Notes under the pieces: generated by a model
Database searches by the model: none
What the model was told of the DNA's origin: nothing
The model's input: the letters and a program-made list of their open reading frames with translations, nothing else
Shown here: piece after piece, positions 1 through 6,230 of the stretch
Layout of the letters: every line of letters begins with the position of its first letter
How positions within the stretch are numbered: position 1 is the stretch's first letter
Position numbers and translations under genes: made by a program
Origin: Bacteroidota bacterium
GTDB taxonomy: Bacteria; Bacteroidota; Bacteroidia; Bacteroidales; Paludibacteraceae
Assembly (NCBI GenBank): GCA_017860335.1
Contig: JAFNAU010000005.1
Location: 1-19,947 of the forward strand
Direction: 5' to 3'
Length of the DNA: 19,947 nucleotides

Positions 1-500
1 TGAAGGCAAAAATTACTTGTCTCGTGCGATAATGCACCAATCAGACCGGATAAATGTAAAATCTGAACGCCTTCTTTTTCGAAAATACGTTCCAAATCAA
101 AATCATTCACATTCAGCGTACGTCCAACTTCACCGGCGCGGTCATTCTGTACGCGCGGTCCACGGGCACCAAAACCACTGTCGGCAATATTGAACTGATG
201 ACGATAGCCCCAGGGATCACCTTGCGCCACTTCCGGACCTTCGAAATCCATATTACGGCTGCGCAAATCGCTTTTAATGAATTGCGCAATCGGGCTGTCT
301 TTTACAAAAGTTGTTAATACTTTTACCGGAAGTCCTAAAAAGGAAGAAACGCTCGCAACATTGGTTTCGGCGCTCGTAGCCTGCATTTCAAATAGTTTAC
401 TGCAATGAACCGGTTGTCCGTTTTGCGGAGTAATGCGAACACCCATACTGGTGGCAACGAGCAAAGAATATTTACAGTCTTTTTTTAGTTCTAAACTCAT
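1..500 (-). CDS. kdgK: PfkB-family sugar kinase, probable 2-keto-3-deoxygluconate kinase (partial)
   Basis: This reading frame starts with ATG at 498-500 and runs off the left edge, so only the first 166 residues are present. It begins MSLELKKDCKYSLLVATSMG and continues with the sugar-binding lid region of PfkB/ribokinase-type kinases, including the segment TSAETNVASVSSFLGLPVKV and later GDPWGYRHQFN and LHLSGLIGAL. The ATP-binding C-terminal half, with its GAGD signature, is outside the window, so catalysis cannot be checked. It lies 60 bases downstream of uxuA on the same strand as the last visible gene of the hexuronate operon. KDG kinase (KDG + ATP to KDPG) would directly consume the product of UxuA, and that context is the main reason for the specific call. 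Another hexose or hexonate PfkB kinase remains possible. Confidence 0.72.
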   Translation of the reverse strand, partial: MSLELKKDCKYSLLVATSMGVRITPQNGQPVHCSKLFEMQATSAETNVASVSSFLGLPVKVLTTFVKDSPIAQFIKSDLRSRNMDFEGPEVAQGDPWGYRHQFNIADSGFGARGPRVQNDRAGEVGRTLNVNDFDLERIFEKEGVQILHLSGLIGALSHETSNFCL

Positions 501-560
501 GATATTTGATTTTTGAAGGTTTATAATATCTCGAAAATTTACAGTGTTTTTCTATTTAAT

Positions 561-1736
561 CTAAAAAAGAGTTCTTGAAATTCCCATTTCCAGTCCGCGC
601 AGTTCAGCCATACCACGCAACATGCCTATACATGAATAACCCGGATTAGTTTTCTTATGCAGATCGTCGATCATCTGATGTCCGTGGTCCGGTCTCATAG
701 GGATGTTTCGTTTATAGGTATATTGCACCACTAAAAGTGCTTTCATTGCTTCATACATATCCACATCTCCTTCAAGATGATTGTCTTCGTAAAAATCACC
801 TTCGGCATTGCGGCATGTACTCCGGAAATGCACGTAATAAAGACGTTCACCGAATTCACGCAACATGGAAGTCAGGTCGTTGGTCGATGAAACACCGAAA
901 GAGCCGGTGCATAAACATAACCCGTTCGACAAACTGGGAACAGCAGCAAATAACCTGCGCACATCTTCGGCTGTACTTAAAATTCTGGGCAAGCCAAATA
1001 TTGAGCGGGGAGGATCGTCCGGATGGATAGCCATTCTTACCCCTACTTTATCAGCTATGAAGCATATCTCGTTAATAAAATAGAAAAGGTTGTTACGCAA
1101 CTGATCTTCGTTGATATCTGCATACGTATCTAATGCTTGTTGAAATTGTTCGATTGTAAAACTTTCCTCGGCGCCGGGCAATCCTGCAATAATATTTCTG
1201 ATTAAAGTTTCTTTTTCCGATTCATTCATGCCGTCATACCTGGCTTTTGCTTTCGATATCTGATCCACAGTATAATCATTTTCGGCTCCCGGACGTTTAA
1301 GAATATACAGGTCAAATGCAATAAAAGCAGCCATTTCAAATCTCAGTGCCAATGACCTGTCCGGCATCTGATAAGCCAGATCTGTTCGTGTCCAGTCAAG
1401 AACCGGCATAAAGTTATAAGTTACATCATAAATGCCGCATTTTGCCAGATTTCGTATAGTTTGCTTATAATTCTCAATATATTGTTTGTAGTTACCGGAC
1501 CTTTTTTTGATATCCTCGTGTACCGGTACACTTTCTACCACAGACCATTTCAATCCTGCTTCTGCGACAATCTTTTTTCTCTCTAAAATGGCTTGTGTAG
1601 GCCAAACTTCACCATTTGGAATCTCATGCAGTGCGGTTACTATGTCAGTTGCACCAGCCTGACGAATATCCCAAAGTGATACCGGGTCTTTCGGGCCATA
1701 CCATCTCCATGATTGTTTACATAAATACTTATTCAT
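561..1736 (-). CDS. uxuA: D-mannonate dehydratase
   Basis: This 391-residue protein has almost the length of E. coli UxuA (about 394). It dehydrates D-mannonate to 2-keto-3-deoxy-D-gluconate in the cytoplasm. The fold is a metal-dependent TIM barrel. Family motifs visible here are WRWYGPKDPVSL near residue 11, YNFMPVLDWTRTDL near 107, HPDDPP at 238-243, LCLCTGSFG at 273-281, YVHFR at 301-305 and RPDHGHQM at 348-355. The His, Cys and Asp-His residues in the last four are the usual Mn/Fe ligands and catalytic groups. The start is supported by TAAGG about four bases upstream of the ATG, unusual in this window. The 157-base gap to the preceding SDR gene contains a terminator-like stem and a 14-bp hairpin, so uxuA may be partly uncoupled from it. 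Confidence 0.96.
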   Translation of the reverse strand: MNKYLCKQSWRWYGPKDPVSLWDIRQAGATDIVTALHEIPNGEVWPTQAILERKKIVAEAGLKWSVVESVPVHEDIKKRSGNYKQYIENYKQTIRNLAKCGIYDVTYNFMPVLDWTRTDLAYQMPDRSLALRFEMAAFIAFDLYILKRPGAENDYTVDQISKAKARYDGMNESEKETLIRNIIAGLPGAEESFTIEQFQQALDTYADINEDQLRNNLFYFINEICFIADKVGVRMAIHPDDPPRSIFGLPRILSTAEDVRRLFAAVPSLSNGLCLCTGSFGVSSTNDLTSMLREFGERLYYVHFRSTCRNAEGDFYEDNHLEGDVDMYEAMKALLVVQYTYKRNIPMRPDHGHQMIDDLHKKTNPGYSCIGMLRGMAELRGLEMGISRTLF

Positions 1737-1754
1737 ACCTTAGTTTTTTAATGA

Positions 1755-1793
1755 TCGTATTTAATTGCATATATATTAAGCAATTAAATACGA
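1755..1793. repeat. Perfect 14-bp inverted repeat in the SDR-uxuA gap
   Basis: The arms at 1755-1768 (TCGTATTTAATTGC) and 1780-1793 are exact reverse complements separated by 11 AT-only bases. The element sits 19 bases upstream of the uxuA start. In the minus-strand transcript it would fold just before the ribosome-binding region. It could be an mRNA processing or stabilising hairpin, or an operator. No U-rich run follows, so a terminator is less likely. Confidence 0.75.
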
Positions 1794-1833
1794 CAAATTG
1801 AATTAAATCTTTTTTATACTTATCCTTAAATAT

Positions 1834-1882
1834 CAAAAAGTCCGGAGCTGAAAGTTAACATCAGAGAATATCAACTCCGGAC
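1834..1882 (-). terminator. Probable intrinsic terminator after the SDR gene
   Basis: Read on the minus strand, GTCCGGAG (1875-1882) pairs perfectly with CTCCGGAC (1840-1847), and the second arm is immediately followed by TTTTT. The 27-base loop can form a further weak stem next to the main one (GTTGA with TTAAC). It starts 12 bases after the SDR stop codon. The long loop makes strength uncertain, but a GC-rich stem followed by U residues is rare in this AT-rich neighbourhood. It implies partial termination before uxuA. Confidence 0.6.
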
Positions 1883-1893
1883 AAAAATAAATG

Positions 1894-2706
1894 TTAAATG
1901 CAAAATACATCAAAACCACCGTCAATAACGGTAAGAGTTCCGGTTACGAATTTAGATGCATCGCTGGCAAGCCACTGAAGGGTTCCGAATAATTCTTCGG
2001 GTTCACCAAAACGGCCAAAAGGAGTGTGTGCAATTATCGACTGACCTCTTGGAGTAAGCGAACCGTCCGGATTTGTCATCAGTGTACGGTTTTGCTCGGT
2101 CAGGAAGAATCCCGGCGCCATCGCATTCACACGAATTCCTTCACCAAATTTGATAGCCATTTCGGATGCCAGATATTTGGTAAAATTGGTAACAGCTGCT
2201 TTTGATGCACCATAACCTACTACTCGGGTGAGCGGACGTAATGCAGACTCTGATGAGATATTGATAATACTTCCTTTTTTCTGTTCGACCATTACTTTTC
2301 CAAAAGCCATTGTTGGCATTACAGTGCCAAAAAGGTTCAGATCCACCACTTTGCGGAAAGCATCCATTTGCAGATCAAAGATGGTATTGTCCGGACCAAT
2401 GGTAGCACCCGGCATGTTGCCACCGGCAGCATTTACAAGAACATCAATGCGGCCATATTTGGCTACTATATCTTTCGAATTTTGTTCAAGTACTTCATTG
2501 TTAAGAACATCGCAATAGAAAAAGGTGGCTTCGTAGCCTTTTTTAATAAGCTCATTTACAAGCAGATTGCCTGCTTCTTCACTTCTGTCAAGAATGACAA
2601 CCTTTGCTCCCTGGCTGCACATGTATTCAGCCATACCACGACCTAAAATACCACCACCACCGGTGATAACGACAACTTTTCCTTCTACACTAAAAAGATT
2701 TTCCAT
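1894..2706 (-). CDS. SDR-family fructuronate reductase / D-mannonate dehydrogenase
   Basis: This 270-residue classical short-chain dehydrogenase has every catalytic feature: the nucleotide-binding motif TGGGGILG at 15-22, D66 in CDV, NAAG at 92-95, N124, S152 in the INISSE segment, Y165 and K169 in YGASK, and IDGG at 261-264. The family reduces or oxidises hydroxy groups with NAD(P)H. Its place between a tagaturonate epimerase and mannonate dehydratase points to reduction of D-fructuronate to D-mannonate, the step done by the unrelated polyol-dehydrogenase enzyme UxuB in E. coli. That assignment rests on context because SDR sequence motifs do not fix the substrate; gluconate or other hexonate dehydrogenases look similar. 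It is preceded by an 88-base gap holding a hairpin and followed by a probable terminator. Confidence 0.85.
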   Translation of the reverse strand: MENLFSVEGKVVVITGGGGILGRGMAEYMCSQGAKVVILDRSEEAGNLLVNELIKKGYEATFFYCDVLNNEVLEQNSKDIVAKYGRIDVLVNAAGGNMPGATIGPDNTIFDLQMDAFRKVVDLNLFGTVMPTMAFGKVMVEQKKGSIINISSESALRPLTRVVGYGASKAAVTNFTKYLASEMAIKFGEGIRVNAMAPGFFLTEQNRTLMTNPDGSLTPRGQSIIAHTPFGRFGEPEELFGTLQWLASDASKFVTGTLTVIDGGFDVFCI

Positions 2707-2753
2707 ATTTTTATTTATTAAATTTTACCCGTTTTCAGTAAAACAAACTCCTT

Positions 2754-2782
2754 AATTCCGTAGTTTTTTATGCTACGAAATT
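2754..2782 (-). repeat. Intercistronic 10-bp hairpin between uxaE and the SDR gene
   Basis: On the minus strand AATTTCGTAG pairs with CTACGGAATT over 10 bp around the nine-base loop CATAAAAAA. One pair is a U-G wobble that would be A·C in plus-strand RNA, so the fold is better in the operon's own transcript. It begins 12 bases after the uxaE stop. It may be a processing or stability element. Confidence 0.6.
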
Positions 2783-2794
2783 TTGGAAATTTTA

Positions 2795-4042
2795 TTATAA
2801 GCTAAATAAACGTTTCAAATGACGTTCATATATATTTTCTTCTACACAGTTACCTATTATTTCCGAATATTTTTCCAGCATGGAAGTGTAGGTATCACCC
2901 ATTTCGGCTGCCACTTTGTAGGCAACATGAATTAACTGTCGGAAATTGGAATTATAGTCGGGATGTTCCGGAATATGCCGTAAAGTATTGGCATATTTTT
3001 CACTTGTCCAGCTGTTCACTTCTTCTACGGAAGGCAGCAGAGTTTCGTCAATATCAATAACATCGGCATACGGAGCACACAATTCATCCTTACGATTATA
3101 GGAATTTGCGTAAATTTTCTTTGCCAGTTCCAGCGCTTCACCACCTGCCACAGACAAACCGATCACTTCTTCGAGCCACGTTGTACCGGCTGTTTTCAGA
3201 TGAAGACCTTTATCGTATTTTTTGATAATATCAGCCATAATCGGATAAATGGAGAATTTATCACTGCCGGAATGAACGCTCAGTTTCAATTCTTTTGGAA
3301 GACCGAATTCTTTAACTGCAAAATCAATGACGAGAACATCTTCCTCAAATTCGAGGGCAAACTGATCGAGGTCACCACGGTAATCAACACCTTTATTAAA
3401 TCTTCCGGTAAATTTTGGTGCTATGGTCTGAGCGGGTACACCTTTATCTGCAAGCATTTTGAGAATGAAAAGCATGTCAACGGGTGTTTGCGGACTTTCC
3501 ACTTCGTCCATCGAAACTTCCGTTATAAAATTGCCAGCACCTTTGTTTTCTACAAGATATTTGTATATCTCAGAAGCTTGCTGAGTTGCAGCTAAAAACT
3601 TGGAGGCAATACTTTTCAGTAATTCTTTGGTAACATGCAGTGGCTTTTCAATTCCGGGAATGCTAAGTTCGCCAATATACTTTTCACACGAATCAATAAA
3701 GGTTTCCATGTCAGCTTCTGAACTAGGTTTCCCAATAAAAGAAGCAACATCAAGCGTGAAAAAATCGGCAGTCTCAGTGAAAGGAGCAACCGTACTTAGA
3801 TTGATATGATCAGCATCAACAAAATATTTTCCCTTATAACCAAGCGTGGCAACTGCTGTATCAGCTTCACGGCGTACATCTGCCGGATGGGTGTGTACAT
3901 ACATGTGTTCACGATTCGATTTATTCCATACCGGACTGATTTCCAGTCCCGACTGATTGGCTTTCATTATAGCCCGTAATTGGGCAACTCCCTGATGAGC
4001 GAAGCGATCGCCAACACCAATACTGTATTTGCTTAATTCCAT
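2795..4042 (-). CDS. uxaE: Tagaturonate/fructuronate epimerase (UxaE family)
   Basis: This 415-residue soluble protein matches the UxaE family first characterised in Thermotoga maritima, which interconverts D-tagaturonate and D-fructuronate by C-4 epimerisation. Recognisable segments are YSIGVGDRFAHQG at 6-18, KYFVDADHINL at 72-82, ITEVSMDEVESPQTP at 173-187, IAPKFTGRFNKGVDY at 207-221, SVHSGSDKFSIYP at 255-267 and HLKTAGTTWLEE at 281-292. The conserved His, Asp, Glu and Lys residues in these are likely metal or substrate ligands, though I cannot assign them individually. It lets galacturonate-derived tagaturonate join the glucuronate branch at fructuronate, so no separate altronate branch is needed. 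The regulator gene lies 35 bases upstream, consistent with one operon. No signal peptide is seen. Confidence 0.9.
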   Translation of the reverse strand: MELSKYSIGVGDRFAHQGVAQLRAIMKANQSGLEISPVWNKSNREHMYVHTHPADVRREADTAVATLGYKGKYFVDADHINLSTVAPFTETADFFTLDVASFIGKPSSEADMETFIDSCEKYIGELSIPGIEKPLHVTKELLKSIASKFLAATQQASEIYKYLVENKGAGNFITEVSMDEVESPQTPVDMLFILKMLADKGVPAQTIAPKFTGRFNKGVDYRGDLDQFALEFEEDVLVIDFAVKEFGLPKELKLSVHSGSDKFSIYPIMADIIKKYDKGLHLKTAGTTWLEEVIGLSVAGGEALELAKKIYANSYNRKDELCAPYADVIDIDETLLPSVEEVNSWTSEKYANTLRHIPEHPDYNSNFRQLIHVAYKVAAEMGDTYTSMLEKYSEIIGNCVEENIYERHLKRLFSL

Positions 4043-4077
4043 AATTTAGAATTTTTAATTAATTAATATATTGGGCT

Positions 4078-5148
4078 TTATTCCTTAAAATTCATATAAT
4101 TATCGATATTTTCTTTCAGAATAATATCGATTGGCATATAATTGATCTTATTAACTTTTTGTTTGAGAACCAATCTGGAGCACATGTCACGTACTGAAAA
4201 ATAAGCTTGTTTTTCGGGTTTTTGAGCCAGTAGGTATGAAATAATATCCTTTTTCAGATATCGAATATTCTCCTGTAGCAAATCATATCCAATCAATCTG
4301 ATGTCTTTTATTTTTAAAGCTTCGAGATAGTAAGCGAAACGGTAAACCCTTGAATTGAAAGTTATAGCAGCTCTGATGTCATCGTGTTTTGTAAATGTGT
4401 CATGAAGTAATCTGATATTAGTGCCTTCATCCTGACTGGATAATTCAATATTAATTAGTTCTATGGTATTTAAATTGTTTTCAGTGATAAACTGTTTAAA
4501 TCCTGCATAACGAACTTTTGTCTGGTGCGTTTCTGTCCCGAAAATATTTGTCGTTATTGACAATACTTTTGATGCAGCTGGTAATGAGTTCAACAATAAT
4601 TTTGCCGCCAGATATCCGCTTTGAAAAGAGTTTTGTCCGTAATAAGTAGAAAAATCCGCTTGTTCGATCATTGAATCTAAAAAAGAAAGGGGGATCTCCA
4701 TTTTTTTTAGTTCCTGATTAAAAAGTAATGTTTCATCTGTAAATACCGGTGCTAGCAATACAGCATCAGGTGCTGATCGGAGGATCTGTCCGGCCGCTGT
4801 TTTAAATGATTTAACATCATACTGATTAAAAGATACTTTCTCCAGATGAACATTATATTGTAAATAATCCTGTGCTGCCTGATCAAATCCTTTATCCATA
4901 CTCTCCCAATAATCATTAGGCTGATATTCGGGTATCATGTAAACAAAACGGTAATGTTTTTTGGAGGCCAACGATCGGGCAAGCAGATTGGGAGAGTAGT
5001 TAATCTCATGCAGTACTTTCTCAACAGCTTCTTTACTTTTTGCCGAAACTTCACCGCGATTATGCAGAACACGGTCAACAGTACCTTCTGAGACACCAGC
5101 TAATTGCGCAATGTCTTTAATTCTTATTTTTGTTTTGTCTGTGATCAT
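4078..5148 (-). CDS. LacI-family transcriptional regulator of the hexuronate operon
   Basis: This 356-residue protein has an N-terminal LacI helix-turn-helix (IKDIAQLAGVSEGTVDRVLH, residues 10-29), a hinge-helix segment (YSPNLLARSLASKK, 51-64) and a periplasmic-binding-protein-like effector domain over the rest. Family members are usually repressors that release DNA on binding a sugar or sugar acid. It is the first gene of the hexuronate operon, and two LacI-type palindromes bracket its own promoter, so autoregulation and control of the whole operon are likely. The ligand is not readable from sequence; a hexuronate pathway intermediate is the natural guess. ATG at 5146-5148 gives the best match to the family N terminus, and two nearby upstream ATGs are out of frame. 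Confidence 0.9.
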   Translation of the reverse strand: MITDKTKIRIKDIAQLAGVSEGTVDRVLHNRGEVSAKSKEAVEKVLHEINYSPNLLARSLASKKHYRFVYMIPEYQPNDYWESMDKGFDQAAQDYLQYNVHLEKVSFNQYDVKSFKTAAGQILRSAPDAVLLAPVFTDETLLFNQELKKMEIPLSFLDSMIEQADFSTYYGQNSFQSGYLAAKLLLNSLPAASKVLSITTNIFGTETHQTKVRYAGFKQFITENNLNTIELINIELSSQDEGTNIRLLHDTFTKHDDIRAAITFNSRVYRFAYYLEALKIKDIRLIGYDLLQENIRYLKKDIISYLLAQKPEKQAYFSVRDMCSRLVLKQKVNKINYMPIDIILKENIDNYMNFKE

Positions 5149-5164
5149 TCATCATTATTTGCAT

Positions 5165-5184
5165 AATCGTGTACGGGAACGATT
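5165..5184. promoter_or_regulatory. LacI-type operator, promoter-downstream copy
   Basis: AATCGTGTACGGGAACGATT is a 20-base imperfect palindrome centred on CG, the centre usual for LacI-family sites. It agrees with the second site at 5240-5259 at 16 of 20 positions. It falls just after the predicted transcription start and 16 bases before the regulator's ATG, where bound repressor would block initiation or elongation. Confidence 0.75.
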
Positions 5185-5195
5185 ATAATTTGATG

Positions 5196-5226
5196 CAAAA
5201 ATAGAACTAAATATTGAAAGAACAAA
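5196..5226 (-). promoter_or_regulatory. Bacteroidetes-type promoter of the hexuronate operon
   Basis: On the minus strand TTTG (5223-5226) is followed after 19 bases by TATTTTTG (5196-5203). These fit the Bacteroidetes -33 (TTTG) and -7 (TAnnTTTG) elements with standard spacing. Transcription would start near 5189, giving a leader of about 40 bases. Operators lie immediately on both sides. Confidence 0.7.
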
Positions 5227-5239
5227 TAATTTAGACAAA

Positions 5240-5259
5240 AAACGTGTGCGGACACGATT
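5240..5259. promoter_or_regulatory. LacI-type operator, promoter-upstream copy
   Basis: AAACGTGTGCGGACACGATT is a CG-centred palindrome with arms CGTGT and ACACG. It lies 13 bases upstream of the -33 element and 75 bases from the equivalent point in the other operator, about seven helical turns. That spacing would suit looping by a tetramer or cooperative binding. Confidence 0.72.
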
Positions 5260-5263
5260 TTTA

Positions 5264-5289
5264 TTACACCTATCTGTAGATAGGTGTAA
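5264..5289. repeat. Perfect 26-base palindrome (12-bp arms)
   Basis: TTACACCTATCT and AGATAGGTGTAA are exact reverse complements around GT. It lies five bases beyond the upstream LacI-type operator and about 180 bases after the araR stop. It may be a second operator or part of the araR transcript end. No U-tract follows on either strand, and its sequence is unlike the LacI sites. Confidence 0.65.
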
Positions 5290-5398
5290 CTATCAGTAAA
5301 TCAAATGGAAATATTGAGGCGTGCTTGATGAAGGAATTGGAAATGCAGAAATTTATGTTTTCAAACATATTTAGGATTCCCAATTTAGGATTTTCTGA

Positions 5399-5429
5399 TG
5401 TTGTTTTAACTGAAACATTTAAAACAACA
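5399..5429. repeat. 11-bp AT-rich inverted repeat downstream of araR
   Basis: TGTTGTTTTAA at 5399-5409 and its exact complement at 5419-5429 flank a nine-base loop. It lies 40 bases past the araR stop on the minus strand. A role in ending or protecting the ara transcript is possible, but it is AT-rich and no clear U-tract follows. A short direct repeat of ATTTAGGATT at 5369-5378 and 5383-5392 lies nearby. Confidence 0.5.
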
Positions 5430-5469
5430 AGTAATCTAACCACAGAAAAAACTTTGATAACCTTAACGA

Positions 5470-6162
5470 TTAAAACTCATAACCCGCATGTTCAGAACTA
5501 CTGTTACTGTCGTCTTTGAACTTATAGTAGTAAGCCCCCTTTTTTGAACACGATTTGTCAATTTCATCCAATTTCTCGATAAAATTAAGGCTTTGCATTT
5601 TTTTTCGGAAGTTACGTTTGTCCAGAGACTTTCCGTAAATTGCCTCATACAGAGATTGTAGCTGAGTAAGGGTGAATTTTTCAGAGAGGAGATTGAAACC
5701 AATTGGTTCAAGAACAGCTTTTCTTCTCAAAATGGCGAGCGCATCTTTTACCATTTGTGAATGGTCAAAAATCAAATCGGATGCCAGGTCCAGGCTCAGC
5801 CAAAAAGCATGATGATTTTTCAACAAAGATTCATCATAGGCGTTAATGTCAATCAATGCGTAATATGCACAGGAAATAACCCGCTCACCCGGATCGCGAT
5901 GGAGCTCTCCATAGACTTTAACCTGCTCCATAAAAATATTCTCCAGTCCGGTAAGGTTCGAAAGTATGTTTGATGCTGCCTGATCTACCGATTCATCTTT
6001 TTGCACAAAACCTCCCATAAGTGACAAACCACCTTGTTCGGGTTCCATGGCGCGATGATGCACCAGTAGTTTTATTTCATTATTGTGAAAACCAAAGATT
6101 ATGCAGTCAACTGCAACCAGAAATAAATTGTGAGATTTGTAATAATTTAAATCAAATGTCAT
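5470..6162 (-). CDS. araR: Nudix-type transcriptional regulator of arabinose use (AraR)
   Basis: This 230-residue protein combines an N-terminal Nudix fold with a C-terminal winged helix, as in the AraR regulator of L-arabinose use known from Bacteroides. The Nudix region spans about residues 12-145. Its box starts correctly (GGFVQKDE at 50-57), but where active enzymes have REUXEE it reads NILSNL (65-70), so the Arg and Glu residues needed for hydrolysis and metal binding are missing. The winged-helix segment includes FTLTQLQSLYEAIYGKSLDK and RNFRKKMQSLNFIEKL, about 163-198. It is the last gene of the ara operon, 68 bases after the symporter gene, with a strong hairpin between. I infer that it binds the inverted repeat near the araD promoter and that L-arabinose is its effector, as in the family. 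Confidence 0.88.
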   Translation of the reverse strand: MTFDLNYYKSHNLFLVAVDCIIFGFHNNEIKLLVHHRAMEPEQGGLSLMGGFVQKDESVDQAASNILSNLTGLENIFMEQVKVYGELHRDPGERVISCAYYALIDINAYDESLLKNHHAFWLSLDLASDLIFDHSQMVKDALAILRRKAVLEPIGFNLLSEKFTLTQLQSLYEAIYGKSLDKRNFRKKMQSLNFIEKLDEIDKSCSKKGAYYYKFKDDSNSSSEHAGYEF

Positions 6163-6177
6163 GGAAGTATAAATTGT

Positions 6178-6217
6178 AAAGTAAACTTTGAATGTATTTC
6201 AATTCAAAGTTTACTTT
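6178..6217 (-). repeat. Perfect 16-bp hairpin between the symporter gene and araR
   Basis: AAAGTAAACTTTGAAT at 6178-6193 and its exact complement at 6202-6217 enclose an eight-base loop. It occupies most of the 68-base gap, 13 bases after the symporter stop and 15 before the araR start. No U-run follows. It may attenuate read-through into araR, protect the upstream mRNA 3' end or serve as an operator. Confidence 0.8.
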
Positions 6218-6230
6218 CATAATCATTTTT

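Noticed and set aside
5325..5519. Plus-strand 64-codon open frame downstream of araR
   Set aside because: It overlaps the araR 3' end on the opposite strand, and covers inverted and direct repeats. Its composition gives no sign of a real protein.
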